Origin: Staphylococcus muscae
GTDB taxonomy: Bacteria > Bacillota > Bacilli > Staphylococcales > Staphylococcaceae
DNA: 64,000 nucleotides
Assembly: GCF_003019275.1 (NCBI RefSeq)
Contig: NZ_CP027848.1
Location: 1,798,001-1,862,000, forward strand
Direction: 5' to 3'
Position numbers and translations under genes: made by a program. This document shows positions 1 to 9,133 of the stretch, piece by piece. Within the stretch, counting starts at the first letter, position 1, and each line of letters starts with the position of its first letter. The notes below the pieces were generated by a model. The model was not told the origin of the DNA. It did not search any database and saw only the letters and a list, made by a program, of their open reading frames with translations.

Positions 1-813
1 CATCGTCAAAGTTGTTATGTGACAACTGATGCTGAGTCCATGTTACCTAAAGTGGTTGCTTTACAACGTCATCTCATTGCCATTAATCCCGATGTAGAAA
101 TAATGACACATAATGAAGAAGTGACAGCGAGAAATATTATAAACATTCTTGAACAGTTCAAACCAGATGTTGTTTTAGATGGTATGGATACATTTGAAAT
201 GCGTTACTTGTTGAATGAAGCAACACAGAAGTTACAGATTCCGTATATTTACGGTGCAGTCGTAGGAAGTCAACTCAGTGTTTTACCAATTCACGGTGAT
301 GGTCCTTGTTTGCATTGTATTTTACCGGAAGTGCCGGAAACGATGGAACGCTGTGAAATCAACGGTGTGTTACCACCTGCTGTTCATATGGCGTGTAGCC
401 TGATTGTTGCAGAAGTGTTTCGTTATCTGATGCACGGTCATTTTACAAGCAAGATGACAACGATAGATATACACACACTAAATATGAGAACTGTTGATGT
501 TACTGCATTGAAAGAATCTGAGTGTTTCGTTTGTGGACAAGGGCAATATCGACGCTTATCACATGATGCAGTTGATCACGTACGTGAACTATGTGGTGGT
601 GTGTTTCAGTTACGATTGCCATGTGAAGTTTTTGATGCAACAATTTGTCCAAACATCACAGTTGGTATTGCTAATCAATATGTTAAACGATTGATGAAAG
701 ATAACTACGATATGACGTTATATCAAGATGGACGGTTGTTAATCTACGGTGCAAGCAGTGTGGAAGAAGCTGAAAATGTGCGCAAGCAATTGTTCATTGC
801 GCATGATGATTGA
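1..813 (+). CDS. thiF: ThiF/MoeB-family adenylyltransferase, 5'-truncated by window edge
   Basis: The reading frame is open from base 1, so the gene begins upstream and the nucleotide-binding N-terminus is missing. What remains matches the E1-like ThiF/MoeB/HesA family: an HRQ-like start that fits the family LNRQ motif, then DGMDTFEMRYLLNEA (family DxxDNFxxRxLIN), then YGAVVGSQ. Two zinc-type cysteine pairs are visible, CLHC and CFVC. These enzymes adenylate the C-terminal glycine of a small sulfur carrier (ThiS in thiamine synthesis, MoaD in molybdopterin synthesis). The YGAVVGSQ stretch favours ThiF but MoeB is not excluded, because the upstream neighbours are outside the window. A C-terminal extension of about 80 residues follows CFVC. 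Confidence 0.75.
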   Translation, partial: HRQSCYVTTDAESMLPKVVALQRHLIAINPDVEIMTHNEEVTARNIINILEQFKPDVVLDGMDTFEMRYLLNEATQKLQIPYIYGAVVGSQLSVLPIHGDGPCLHCILPEVPETMERCEINGVLPPAVHMACSLIVAEVFRYLMHGHFTSKMTTIDIHTLNMRTVDVTALKESECFVCGQGQYRRLSHDAVDHVRELCGGVFQLRLPCEVFDATICPNITVGIANQYVKRLMKDNYDMTLYQDGRLLIYGASSVEEAENVRKQLFIAHDD

Positions 814-819
814 CACATG

Positions 820-849
820 TTGCTTTCAGATAAAAATACCATGTATAAT
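820..849 (+). promoter_or_regulatory. Promoter of the yebC-cupin pair
   Basis: TTGCTT at 820-825 and TATAAT at 844-849, with an 18-nt spacer, lie about 40 nt before the yebC start. This fits a sigma-A promoter. Confidence 0.55.
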
Positions 850-889
850 AAAGGGTAATCTAAAAAGCAATTGAAAGCGAGATGGAAGA

Positions 890-1603
890 ATGGGACGTAA
901 ATGGAATAACATTAAGGAGAAAAAAGCACAAAAGGATAAAAACACGAGCCGTATCTATGCGAAATTCGGTAAGGAAATCTATGTAGCGGCGAAGTCTGGT
1001 GAACCAGATCCGGAATCTAACCAAGCGTTGAAGCTTGTTTTAGAGCGTGCAAAAACATATTCTGTACCGAACCATATCATTGATAGAGCGATTGACAAAG
1101 CCAAAGGTGGCGGTGATGAAAACTTTGATTCATTGCGTTATGAAGGCTTTGGCCCAAGTGGCTCAATGTTAATTGTTGATGCCTTAACAAATAACGTAAA
1201 CCGTACAGCATCAGATGTGCGTGCAGCATTTGGTAAAAACGGAGGCAACATGGGTGTTTCTGGCTCAGTTGCATATATGTTCGATCACACTGCAACGTTT
1301 GCATTCGAAGGTTACGATGCAGATACTGTATTAGAACAGTTGATGGAGCAAGATATCGATGTGCGTGATGTGATTGAAGAAGGTGGGCTCACAATTGTCT
1401 ATGCAGAGCCGGATCAATTCGCATCTGTACAACAAGCATTGCGTGACTTAGGTGTTCAAGATTTTGAAGTGGCAGAATTAGAAATGCTACCACAATCAGA
1501 AGTTGAATTGTCAGGTGATGATTTGGTAACTTTTGAAAAGCTTATCGATGTGTTGGAAGATCTTGAAGATGTACAACACGTTTTCCATAACGTGTCATTA
1601 TAA
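890..1603 (+). CDS. yebC: YebC/PmpR (TACO1) family protein
   Basis: The 237-residue protein has the complete family layout. It starts [20 protein letters not shown], continues with the helical segment that includes [12 protein letters not shown], then has the conserved YEGFGPSG and [14 protein letters not shown] motifs. Family members were annotated as DNA-binding transcriptional regulators. Recent work on bacterial and mitochondrial members assigns a ribosome-linked role in translation of difficult (polyproline-type) stretches. The N-terminus without the GHSKW motif matches the second Firmicute type (YeeI-like). It has its own promoter and is followed 17 nt later by a cupin gene, probably in the same transcript. 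Confidence 0.9.
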   Translation: MGRKWNNIKEKKAQKDKNTSRIYAKFGKEIYVAAKSGEPDPESNQALKLVLERAKTYSVPNHIIDRAIDKAKGGGDENFDSLRYEGFGPSGSMLIVDALTNNVNRTASDVRAAFGKNGGNMGVSGSVAYMFDHTATFAFEGYDADTVLEQLMEQDIDVRDVIEEGGLTIVYAEPDQFASVQQALRDLGVQDFEVAELEMLPQSEVELSGDDLVTFEKLIDVLEDLEDVQHVFHNVSL

Positions 1604-1620
1604 TGTGTGGAGGACAGTGT

Positions 1621-2100
1621 ATGCATGCCAAAGATTGGATTCAGCATTTAGCATTAACGCCACATCCTGAAGGTGGTTATTACCGCCAAACAATACTCAG
1701 TTCAGATGCTATGGATGGTCGCCCTAATTATTCGAGTATATACTTTTTATTAGAAGATACGAACATCTCTCATTTCCATCAAATAGATGCAGATGAAATT
1801 TGGTACTATCATGCAGGCGCAACTTTGACGCTACATATGATTCATTCTGACCATACGTACGAAACAGTAAGAGTCGGACCGAGTGTAGATCAAGGCGATG
1901 TGTTGCAATATGTTGTACCGAAAAATACAATATTCGCTTCGTCGATTGAAACGCCACATGCTTTTGCGGTGGTAGGTTGTATGGTTCAACCAGCCTTTCA
2001 ATTCGATACGTTCAAGTTATATACACAACAAGAATTGTTACAAAAATACCCTGAACATGAAGCGGTGATTCGTCGATATGCGAAACAATCAATTGAATAA
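1621..2100 (+). CDS. DUF985 cupin-domain protein
   Basis: The protein has 159 residues and starts MHAKDWIQHLALTPHPEGGYY. HPEGGYYRQT is the DUF985 hallmark, and the double-stranded beta-helix cupin follows, with SHFHQIDADEIWYYHAG carrying metal-type His and Glu residues and later FQFDTF. An ATG at 1603 overlaps the preceding stop codon. I chose 1621 because GGAGG at 1609-1613 is ideally spaced for it and because family proteins begin near the L-x-L-x-x-HPEGG motif. The substrate of this family is unknown, although sugar-epimerase-like folds are close. It probably shares a transcript with yebC and ends at a strong terminator. Confidence 0.85.
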   Translation: MHAKDWIQHLALTPHPEGGYYRQTILSSDAMDGRPNYSSIYFLLEDTNISHFHQIDADEIWYYHAGATLTLHMIHSDHTYETVRVGPSVDQGDVLQYVVPKNTIFASSIETPHAFAVVGCMVQPAFQFDTFKLYTQQELLQKYPEHEAVIRRYAKQSIE

Positions 2101-2114
2101 TAGATGATGTAAGC

Positions 2115-2160
2115 ACACCCTTTCCTATTGTATTGATCGGTAGGAATAGGGTGTCTCTTT
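2115..2160 (+). terminator. Rho-independent terminator after the cupin gene
   Basis: The arm ACACCCTTTCCTAT pairs imperfectly with ATAGGAATAGGGTGT (2142-2154 region), followed by a short T-rich stretch (CTCTTT). Confidence 0.7.
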
Positions 2161-2227
2161 GAGCCGTTTTTTAACTGTTTACAAGTTCGGCCGTGCTTTA
2201 TCTACAAATGTGTGTATGCTCGAACGA

Positions 2228-2256
2228 GTGACAGAGAACTATTAATTTTATATAAT
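2228..2256 (+). promoter_or_regulatory. Promoter of the DUF402 gene, very short leader
   Basis: GTGACA at 2228-2233, a 17-nt spacer and TATAAT at 2251-2256. Transcription would start around 2263, only some 16 nt before the GTG start codon, with the AAAGGAGGA ribosome site at the very 5' end of the RNA. Confidence 0.5.
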
Positions 2257-2278
2257 AAACGAAAGGAGGAGGGTTGCT

Positions 2279-2842
2279 GTGAAAGTAAAATATATCGATA
2301 AACGTCACTGGCGTCGCCTCTTAGACCGTGATTATATAGAAGTGAAAGTGAATAATAACAAATTTAAGGGGATTATTGGTTTAATTACGATTAACAAAGT
2401 GAGAGAGCCATTAGAAGTAACAGTTGTAGGTAAGAAGATGGTTGTCGCCGATGAACAATACCAATGGCTACAAATTGTGCCGGATAAAAAACGTTACAGT
2501 TTGACGGTAATGTTCAATGAAGAAGGGCAACCGTTACAATATTATTTTGACATAAATTTGAAAAATATTACGCAAAAAGGCAAGGTGCGCACAGTTGATC
2601 TGTATTTAGATGTTCTCGTGCTCCCCGATGGTCGATATGAACTGGTCGACCAAGATGACTTAGAGCGTGCATTACGTGCGAAGAAGATTACACGTAAACA
2701 ATATCATGAAGCATATATTATTGCACACCAGCTCATGATTCAAATTGATGAAGATTTTGATAGTATACACGAAAAAGCAATGTACTGTTTCAATAAAATC
2801 CGTCATAAACACCTGAAACATGAACGCTCAGGCAGATATTGA
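2279..2842 (+). CDS. DUF402 domain-containing protein
   Basis: The 187-residue protein starts at GTG, with AAAGGAGGA about 9 nt before it. The DUF402 signature is present: LQYYFDINLKN followed by VDLYLDVLVLPDG, with the aspartates that bind metal and phosphate in characterised relatives. An acidic and basic helical tail follows (DLERALRAKKITRKQYHEA). Characterised DUF402 proteins include nucleoside tri/diphosphatases and RNA-associated hydrolases. This one is shorter and more diverged at the N-terminus, so hydrolase activity is inferred only. It stands alone, between a terminator and the LysR gene. Confidence 0.75.
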   Translation: MKVKYIDKRHWRRLLDRDYIEVKVNNNKFKGIIGLITINKVREPLEVTVVGKKMVVADEQYQWLQIVPDKKRYSLTVMFNEEGQPLQYYFDINLKNITQKGKVRTVDLYLDVLVLPDGRYELVDQDDLERALRAKKITRKQYHEAYIIAHQLMIQIDEDFDSIHEKAMYCFNKIRHKHLKHERSGRY

Positions 2843-2939
2843 CTGTTAGTAAATAAGATGTACGATCAGAAGGGACGAACTGTGTTCCTTCATTGAATTA
2901 AATCATCACACAATGCGAACTTGTAGAGGAGGAACCGTG

Positions 2940-3827
2940 ATGAAGATGGATGATTATCGTTTGCTCATCACATTGGATGAAACAAGAACGTTGCGTAAGG
3001 CAGCTGAGCAACTCTATATCTCACAACCTGCTGTGACACAACGCTTAAAATCAATTGAGCGTTATTTTGGTGTTGAAATTTTTATTCGCACAAAAAAACA
3101 ACTCATTACGACAACTGAAGGTGCAATGGTGATTGCACATGCCAAAGAAATGCTCAATCAAGAACATCTATTCAAAGATAAGATTAAGGCACATATCGGT
3201 GCAATTAACGGGAATTTGTCTATCGGTTGTTCGTCGCTTGTCGGACAAACGTTGTTGCCAGAAGTATTAAGTCAATATACATCAGAATATCCGAATGTCG
3301 AAGTGAAGCTTCATGTGGGATCAAGTGATGAAATCAAACAGCAGTATAATGATTACCACATTATGATTGTTCGTGGGAATCAATTGTTAAATAAACATAA
3401 TGATCATTTGATGGACGATCAACATTACTTTATATATCCAACGAGCAAAACGACAGAATTACATAAATTACCATTTATAGAGTTTCAAGCAGACCCAGTA
3501 TACATTAACCAGATTAAGTCTTGGTATTATCAACATATGTCACAAGATTATCATGCACGAATCAAAGTTGATCAAGTGGCAACGTGTAAAGCACTATTAT
3601 TAAGTGGTGTCGGTGTGACAATCTTACCGGAAATTATGACAAAAGATTTGGATGATGCACAATTCACGAAGATTAAAGTCGATATTGAGGAGCGTCCTCT
3701 TGTACGAGCAACTTATTTGAGTTATGACATGAGTATGATGCAACTCCCTCAAGTCAGTGCATTTATCAGTGTATTGAAGACATATATTAAAGAAGCAAAT
3801 GTATTATCTCATACAGTTGATGTATAA
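2940..3827 (+). CDS. LysR-type transcriptional regulator
   Basis: The 295-residue protein has an N-terminal winged helix-turn-helix (LRKAAEQLYISQPAVTQRLKS) and a periplasmic-binding-like effector domain from about residue 90 (GNLSIGCSSLVGQTLLPEVL). The start is ATG 2940, preceded by AGAGGAGGAA. An upstream ATG at 2913 has no ribosome site and adds non-family residues. The gene lies 141 nt before an MFS transporter on the same strand, which it may control, although LysR regulators usually act on divergent targets. The effector is unknown. Confidence 0.88.
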   Translation: MKMDDYRLLITLDETRTLRKAAEQLYISQPAVTQRLKSIERYFGVEIFIRTKKQLITTTEGAMVIAHAKEMLNQEHLFKDKIKAHIGAINGNLSIGCSSLVGQTLLPEVLSQYTSEYPNVEVKLHVGSSDEIKQQYNDYHIMIVRGNQLLNKHNDHLMDDQHYFIYPTSKTTELHKLPFIEFQADPVYINQIKSWYYQHMSQDYHARIKVDQVATCKALLLSGVGVTILPEIMTKDLDDAQFTKIKVDIEERPLVRATYLSYDMSMMQLPQVSAFISVLKTYIKEANVLSHTVDV

Positions 3828-3968
3828 ACATATGACATCCAGTATGATAATAGGTGCGTGTTAAGGCAAACACATATGATGAGCAGTCCAGATTGTTCAT
3901 GTGAATTTTGAGAAATGCCTAAACGCACTTATTTTATTGCGTCAGATGTATTAGAAAAGGAGAAAATT

Positions 3969-5174
3969 ATGTTTCGTGAACTATTAACGATAAAGAATTA
4001 TAAATTATTTGTTGTAAATATGATGTTGATTGGTATGGGGATTGCGGTCACTGTTCCATTTTTTGTATTATTTGCGACGAACCAACTGGGTATGACAACG
4101 AATCAATTCGGTCTTTTACTTGCGCTAGCAGCAATCAGTCAATTTACAATGAATACGATTGTTGCTCGTTTTTCAGATACCCGTGCGATTAATCGAAAAG
4201 CCATTATTGTTGTCGCCCTTTTAATGGGAGCCATCAGCTTTTCACTCCCATTTTTTGTGGACAATATTATTTTGTTCATTGTTTTGTACGCCATTTTTCA
4301 AGGTCTCTTTGCACCTGCAATGCCTCAGTTGTATGCTTCAGCACGTGAGTCTATTAATCAGTCGACATCAAGTAGTCGTGCTATCTTTGCCAACTCTGTA
4401 TTACGTTCTATGTTCTCATTTGGTTTCTTATTTGGTCCATTAGTAGGGAATATTTTGAATCAATCAATGGGATATAATGGTTTATTTGGTGGGACAGTTG
4501 CAATTATCTTAACAACATTAGTCTTGCAACTCTTCTTCTTTAAGGATATTAAAGCAGCCAAACCAGTGAGTAATCAAGTGCATACAGAACAAAATGCGCC
4601 TTCTATGTTAACGCATACTTATTTGATTGTGCCGTTCTTGGCATTTATTTTATTACATATTGGTCAATGGATGTATACGTTGAACATGCCATTATATGTA
4701 ACAAACTATTTACATGAAGATGAAAAGTATGTTGGGCATTTGGCGAGTTTATGTGCAGGATTAGAAGTACCATTTATGATTATTTTAGGAATTGTTGCAA
4801 GCCGTGTATCAACGAGAACATTGCTTGCGGTTGCAGCAGTTTGTGGGAGTGCATTCTTCGCTAGTGTCGGTATCTTTGAAAGTGTATACATGATGCTCGT
4901 TGGACAAGTATTATTAGCAGCATTTTTAGCGGTACTATTAGGTATTGGAATTAGTTACTTCCAAGATATTTTGCCACATTTCCCGGGTTATGCTTCAACA
5001 CTCTTTGCGAATGCAATGGTCATTGGTCAGCTGCTCGGTAATTTACTCGGTGGCGCAATGAGTAATTGGGTTGGTTTAGGCAATGTCTTTTATGTTTCAG
5101 CCTTCTCTCTTGCATGTGGATTTATATTAATCTTGTTTACGAAAAAAGAAGTAACATCACGTACAACTGCGTAG
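3969..5174 (+). CDS. MFS transporter, Set/sugar-efflux-like
   Basis: The 401-residue protein has about 12 hydrophobic segments and a central loop near residues 190-215 (FFKDIKAAKPVSNQVHTEQN), which is the usual two-times-six MFS layout. The N-terminus (FRELLTIKNYKLFVVNMMLIGMGIAVTVPFFVLF) and the loop VARFSDTRAINRKA resemble the Set sugar-efflux branch. ATG 3969 has AAGGAG 7 nt upstream. A start at 3915 would add 18 residues without a ribosome site. It is followed 22 nt later by a DUF456 membrane protein, so the two are probably co-transcribed. Substrate unknown. Confidence 0.82.
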   Translation: MFRELLTIKNYKLFVVNMMLIGMGIAVTVPFFVLFATNQLGMTTNQFGLLLALAAISQFTMNTIVARFSDTRAINRKAIIVVALLMGAISFSLPFFVDNIILFIVLYAIFQGLFAPAMPQLYASARESINQSTSSSRAIFANSVLRSMFSFGFLFGPLVGNILNQSMGYNGLFGGTVAIILTTLVLQLFFFKDIKAAKPVSNQVHTEQNAPSMLTHTYLIVPFLAFILLHIGQWMYTLNMPLYVTNYLHEDEKYVGHLASLCAGLEVPFMIILGIVASRVSTRTLLAVAAVCGSAFFASVGIFESVYMMLVGQVLLAAFLAVLLGIGISYFQDILPHFPGYASTLFANAMVIGQLLGNLLGGAMSNWVGLGNVFYVSAFSLACGFILILFTKKEVTSRTTA

Positions 5175-5196
5175 ATGACTGAAAGGAGAGAGACAA

Positions 5197-5691
5197 ATGG
5201 ATACATTACAAGTTGCGTTATGGTTATTGATTTTATCCGCTTTTGCACTCGGATTTATCAGCTTGATTAAACCCATTATTCCAGGCGTACTCTTACTGTG
5301 GGTTGGTTTTTTCATCTATCATTGGGGAATCAATAGTGATAGCTTATCATGGTGGTTTTGGGGATCAGCGATTGTTTGGACGTTGTTCATCTTCATCTCA
5401 GATTTGCTACTCAGTCGCTATTTTGTGAATCGCTTCGGTGGTTCAAAAACTGCAGAGCGTACAGCAATCATTTCAGTCATCATCGGTGCTTTTGTCTTTC
5501 CGCCATTTGGCATTCTTATCGTTCCATTTATTGCTGTCTTAGTGGTGGAATTATTACAAGGTGTTCATGTACAAACGGCTATGCGTGCAAGTATCGGAAC
5601 GATTGCTGCTATTTTTACAAGTTCTGTTGTACAAGCATTCATTATGATAGTCATGATCGGGTGGTTCTTTATGGATGCATTAGTTATATAA
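5197..5691 (+). CDS. DUF456 membrane protein
   Basis: The 164-residue protein has four or five hydrophobic helices. The paired Gly/Pro-rich segments IKPIIPGVLLLWVGFFIYHWG and GAFVFPPFGILIVPFIAVLVVEL are typical of DUF456 and resemble the inverted-repeat half of glycine-zipper membrane proteins. The function of the family is unknown. GAAAGGAGAG stands just upstream of the ATG. It is the last gene before a bidirectional terminator. Confidence 0.8.
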   Translation: MDTLQVALWLLILSAFALGFISLIKPIIPGVLLLWVGFFIYHWGINSDSLSWWFWGSAIVWTLFIFISDLLLSRYFVNRFGGSKTAERTAIISVIIGAFVFPPFGILIVPFIAVLVVELLQGVHVQTAMRASIGTIAAIFTSSVVQAFIMIVMIGWFFMDALVI

Positions 5692-5700
5692 AATATACGA

Positions 5701-5732
5701 AAGGGATAGCTGGGGTCAGCTATCCCTTTTTA
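5701..5732. terminator. Bidirectional terminator between convergent genes
   Basis: AAGGGATAGCTG pairs with CAGCTATCCCTT, with A-rich and T-rich tracts on the two sides. It serves the DUF456 gene and overlaps the stop codon of the minus-strand DUF1129 gene. Confidence 0.8.
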
Positions 5733-6413
5733 ACGCCACGATGCACGATGATTGGTCTGTTGTTTGCCATTGAGATATAGACCGATAGGCAAAATAACAA
5801 AAGAAATCAAAACAAATGCCCAATTGCTAACGTGAATATAAGGTCCAAATTGTAAGAGCTGTTGTGGGAAGAAGAAGATTTCAAACATTAATATAAATAG
5901 ACCAATCAGTACGAGATAGCCTATAAGCCATGCGAGTCTTGAATAATGAAAGGCTTGAAGTTGTATCATTTTAAAACAAGACCAAATGAACAAAAAGCTA
6001 ACAAATAAGCCACTGATGAGTGTTAATGGAAATGTATAGATAAAGATACGTGGATCATTAATGAAGAAACCGAGAAATCCTTTCAAGAAACAAAATAAGC
6101 CGAGTAAAAAGACAATATGTTGATAGATATAGTGACAAATATTTATAAATGTATGATTGGGTAATGCTTTGATGGTTTCATTTGCATGGTGTTTAGGATC
6201 ATGATTGAAGAAATCCATCGCATGCATACCTTTATTTTCAGCTTTGAGTAGGTGCGCTAGAATTTGTTGTAACACTTTTTCAGAGTCATAAGCATTGACT
6301 CGCATATCAGCACGGACATAAGTCATATAGCTTTCAAAGATTTGACGATCTGTATTATTCAAGCGCAATGCCTTTACGTTATTTTCTTTCATCAGTTCAT
6401 TCGTTGTTTTCAT
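5730..6413 (-). CDS. DUF1129-like membrane protein
   Basis: The 227-residue protein has a soluble N-terminal part (about residues 1-95: LRLNNTDRQIFESYMTYVRAD, then YDSEKVLQQILAHLLKAENKG) and about five to six membrane helices after residue 95. This layout matches DUF1129 proteins of low-GC Gram-positives. The ATG has GAGGAGGTG upstream on the minus strand. No function is known for the family. It is monocistronic and convergent with the DUF456 gene. Confidence 0.65.
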   Translation of the reverse strand: MKTTNELMKENNVKALRLNNTDRQIFESYMTYVRADMRVNAYDSEKVLQQILAHLLKAENKGMHAMDFFNHDPKHHANETIKALPNHTFINICHYIYQHIVFLLGLFCFLKGFLGFFINDPRIFIYTFPLTLISGLFVSFLFIWSCFKMIQLQAFHYSRLAWLIGYLVLIGLFILMFEIFFFPQQLLQFGPYIHVSNWAFVLISFVILPIGLYLNGKQQTNHRASWR

Positions 6414-6592
6414 GTCGCACCTCCTCGATAGTCATTGTGTATTTTACTATGCTCTATTATGACGACTTTACGATTATAAATCAATTAACGTTCGATATTT
6501 TAACAGTTGTGAAATATTGTGTAATACATGCGTAGAACACTGATACATGCTAAAATAGAAACGTAGCGATTCAAAATTGGAGAGAGACGAGA

Positions 6593-6889
6593 ATGAAAAA
6601 ATTAGGCGTCATCATACTTGCAGTAACATTCATTTTGACAGGATGTGGTAACAGTGAAAAAGCAAAGTTACAAGATGAAATCCAGTCATTAGAAAAAGAA
6701 CAAAAAATATTAAAAGAAGAAAATAAAAAGCTTAAAAATCAAAGTGAAAAGTTAGATGATAAGATAAAAGAAGCAGAAGAGAAAATCAATCAGTCAATGA
6801 GTGATCGCAAAACAAAAGATGACAAAGCAGATGAGACTGAAAATGAAAAAGATACATCGACAGGTGACTCAAATAAAGAAGACTCATAA
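6593..6889 (+). CDS. Small coiled-coil lipoprotein
   Basis: The 98-residue protein has a type II signal peptide: MKK, a hydrophobic stretch, then the lipobox LTGC with Cys18 as the predicted lipidated residue. Residues 25-70 are a continuous Lys/Glu/Leu heptad region (EIQSLEKEQKILKEENKKLK) and the tail is hydrophilic (Asp, Glu, Ser, Asn, Lys). It is therefore probably a surface-anchored coiled coil on the outer face of the membrane. No family is recognised. GGAGAGAGACGAGA precedes the ATG. Confidence 0.8.
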   Translation: MKKLGVIILAVTFILTGCGNSEKAKLQDEIQSLEKEQKILKEENKKLKNQSEKLDDKIKEAEEKINQSMSDRKTKDDKADETENEKDTSTGDSNKEDS

Positions 6890-6980
6890 TAATGAGAGAT
6901 GTAGAGCGTTTAAGTGCTTTATCAGTAGGGTATTGAAAAAATACATATAAAACGAATGTAAAGAAAAGAGGAAAGCGACA

Positions 6981-7280
6981 ATGTATGAAAAAGAGTTTGC
7001 ACTTTTAGAAGGACGTGAAATGTCACTTGTAACATTGGGGAGAGAACTTGAAAACATTACGGGTTATGAACTGTATGATTCGACAGGGGAATTAGATCGT
7101 ATCATCGCATTAAAGCCCAACTTTTCTCATGATTGGGAAACGTACAGAGCAACTTATCGATTGAAACATCGCAATGACTTCATTGATGCTGTATTTACAA
7201 TCGTAAAAGATTACAATAAAGAACGTATAAAAGAAGTTCCAGTTAAGATTCAATTATTGAGTTATATTTCAAGAGCATAA
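6981..7280 (+). CDS. Conserved hypothetical protein, 99 aa
   Basis: AAAAGAGGAAAG precedes the ATG. The soluble mixed alpha/beta sequence (LVTLGRELENITGYELYDSTGELDRIIALKPNF) has no signal peptide, membrane segment or motif that I recognise. The gene stands between the lipoprotein gene and a terminator, in a single plus-strand run. Codon use looks normal for the window. Function unknown. Confidence 0.65.
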   Translation: MYEKEFALLEGREMSLVTLGRELENITGYELYDSTGELDRIIALKPNFSHDWETYRATYRLKHRNDFIDAVFTIVKDYNKERIKEVPVKIQLLSYISRA

Positions 7281-7296
7281 AATACATGTGATTAAA

Positions 7297-7331
7297 GGCG
7301 TTCTAAAGCTATGCTCTAGAACGTTTTATTT
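7297..7331 (+). terminator. Terminator after the 99-aa gene
   Basis: GCGTTCTA pairs with TAGAACG(T) around the loop AAGCTATGCTC, then TTTTATTTATTTT. Confidence 0.65.
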
Positions 7332-7400
7332 ATTTTGATTTGGTGTTAAGTTTTATTGGAAATACGTTAGTTTTAATCATAGAGAAAGGGGGGACTGAGG

Positions 7401-7964
7401 ATGACAGTCTATATAGAAACAGCAAGGTTACGATTGCGTAGTTGGGAATCCTCAGATTTAGTACCGTTACAACAATTGAATGCACATCGTCAAGCTCGTC
7501 AGTTTTTCCCGAGTATCTTAAGCTATCAAAGAACGGAGCAATTATTTGATGTGATTCGTACGTTTTTAGATACACATCATATTGGTCTGTTTGCCGTAGA
7601 ATTAAAAGCGACTAAAGAATGGATTGGTATGGTAGGGCTGAACTACTTATCTGATAAGCAGAATTATCCATTTCGTAATTTACCTTTTTATGAAATTGGT
7701 TGGCGACTTGTGCCTGACGTATGGAATAATGGCATTGCGACAGAAGCAGCGAGAGCGGTGTTAAACTATGCAAAAGATCAAGGGATACAAGAACTATATG
7801 CCATTGCAGCAGAACAAAACCATGCCTCTATCCGTGTAATGGAAAAAATAGGCATGTATCGTTATGACAAGTTTGAATTTCGACAATTTGGCTTAGATCA
7901 TCCACTCAAACGGCAAGTACGCTATCATATTGACTTAACACGTAAGAACGACGCGTCCACTTAA
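7401..7964 (+). CDS. GNAT family N-acetyltransferase, RimJ/RimL-like
   Basis: The 187-residue protein follows the RimJ/RimL pattern: an ETARLRLRSWESSDL start, the strand YEIGWRLVPDVWNNGIATEAARAVLNYA that contains the acetyl-CoA loop (usual consensus Q/R-x-x-G-x-G/A; here W-N-N-G-I-A), and the late NHASIRVMEKIGM motif. It probably transfers acetyl from acetyl-CoA to an amine on a protein or small molecule. The acceptor cannot be predicted. The gene has an AAAGGGGGG ribosome site and is convergent with the LOG-family gene. Confidence 0.85.
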   Translation: MTVYIETARLRLRSWESSDLVPLQQLNAHRQARQFFPSILSYQRTEQLFDVIRTFLDTHHIGLFAVELKATKEWIGMVGLNYLSDKQNYPFRNLPFYEIGWRLVPDVWNNGIATEAARAVLNYAKDQGIQELYAIAAEQNHASIRVMEKIGMYRYDKFEFRQFGLDHPLKRQVRYHIDLTRKNDAST

Positions 7965-8001
7965 AAGACCGAGCACCCACGTTCAGGGTACCCGGTCTTT
8001 T
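7963..8001. terminator. Bidirectional terminator
   Basis: AAAAGACCG pairs with CGGTCTTTT, extended by ACCC/GGGT, with A and T tracts on both sides. It serves the convergent GNAT and LOG genes. Confidence 0.75.
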
Positions 8002-8014
8002 CGTGTATATTGAG

Positions 8015-8587
8015 TTAGTTATAAGTACGTGTTGAAATAGGTTTTGCTTCATTTAATCCAGTTAATAGTGCTTCAGGCGTCTCATATAATCGTGCAAGAT
8101 TTTCGTATTTAGCATCGATAAAACCTTCTTGAATCATATGTGTAATTAATTGATGTAGTGGATTGTAAAACTGTTTAATATTGTAAACACCAATAGGTTT
8201 TTGATGAAGCCCAATTTGCGCCCAACAGTATACTTCGAAAAACTCTTCAAGAGATCCTGCACCACCCGGAGCCATCACAAAAGCATCTGCTAATTCCGCC
8301 ATTTTTTGTTTGCGTTCGTGCATAGAATCAACGAGTATGAGTTTAGATAATCGTTGGCTCGTAATCTCTCGTTCATCCAGCATTTTCGGCATTACACCAA
8401 TCGCTGTGCCGCCATGATCTAAAACACCATCTTGGATGGCCCCCATAATGCCAATAGAACCCGCACCAAATACGAGTTCGATATCGTGTTCTGCAAAATA
8501 TTTGCCAAGTTCATAAGCGGATTCAACATATTCAGGTTGATTTCCTTTACTCGCCCCACAATATACGGCAATTCTTTTAATTGTCAT
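8015..8587 (-). CDS. LOG-family (TIGR00730) nucleotide phosphoribohydrolase
   Basis: The 190-residue Rossmann protein begins MTIKRIAVYCGAS and carries the LOG signature PGGAGSLEEFFE, with SMHERKQKM before it. Family members release the free base from cytokinin or other nucleoside 5'-monophosphates; in bacteria they probably act on purine nucleotides. I start at 8587, where AGGAG lies upstream on the minus strand and the family N-terminus begins. A longer frame reaches 8665 but lacks a ribosome site. It lies downstream of the DUF188 gene on the same strand. Confidence 0.85.
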   Translation of the reverse strand: MTIKRIAVYCGASKGNQPEYVESAYELGKYFAEHDIELVFGAGSIGIMGAIQDGVLDHGGTAIGVMPKMLDEREITSQRLSKLILVDSMHERKQKMAELADAFVMAPGGAGSLEEFFEVYCWAQIGLHQKPIGVYNIKQFYNPLHQLITHMIQEGFIDAKYENLARLYETPEALLTGLNEAKPISTRTYN

Positions 8588-8665
8588 CCTAACATCTCCT
8601 TTAGTTGTTAATTGTAGTATACGTCTTTTCCTTTGGTTGAACAATCCGTATTGGAAAAGCTTCAT

Positions 8666-9133
8666 TTATTTAAATGAATGTGATTGTCGGAGAATATGCA
8701 TTAAATTTTGTTTAAATGCTTGATGTTGTGCTTGAGTAAAAGGTTTTGGTCCCTTATGATGACGCTTTGTTTGTTGTCGTAGCTGTTGATGATGATAGCG
8801 CTGTGCTAGAAGTTCATCCATGTGTTCAGCAGTATATTGATAGCCTGTATGATGTAAAAGATAAGCTGCTTTATTTAGAGCTAAACTTGCTAAACCATAA
8901 TCTTGTGTCACAACAATGTCAGTTGAGCTAACTTCACGTAAAAGTGCAAAGTCAACAGCATCACGTCCACCATCCATATATTTCACTTGGACGTGTGGTG
9001 GATACACTTGATATGAAAAGTGATCGTAACTGCGAAATATGAAAACAGAGACACCTGCACGTTCTGATAATTGAACAATTGTGTCAATCACAGGGCAGGC
9101 ATCTCCATCAACGAGTATACGTGTGATTTGCAT
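8666..9133 (-). CDS. YaiI/YqxD (DUF188) family protein
   Basis: The 155-residue protein has the PIN-like DUF188 signature: DGDACPV near the N-terminus, then DGGRDAVDFAL and IVVTQDYGLASLAL, giving a cluster of acidic residues typical of a metal-dependent nuclease fold. Activity is unproven for the family. The start codon overlaps the stop codon of the upstream coiled-coil gene (TAATG) and no clear ribosome site is seen, so translation is probably coupled to that gene. Confidence 0.88.
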   Translation of the reverse strand: MQITRILVDGDACPVIDTIVQLSERAGVSVFIFRSYDHFSYQVYPPHVQVKYMDGGRDAVDFALLREVSSTDIVVTQDYGLASLALNKAAYLLHHTGYQYTAEHMDELLAQRYHHQQLRQQTKRHHKGPKPFTQAQHQAFKQNLMHILRQSHSFK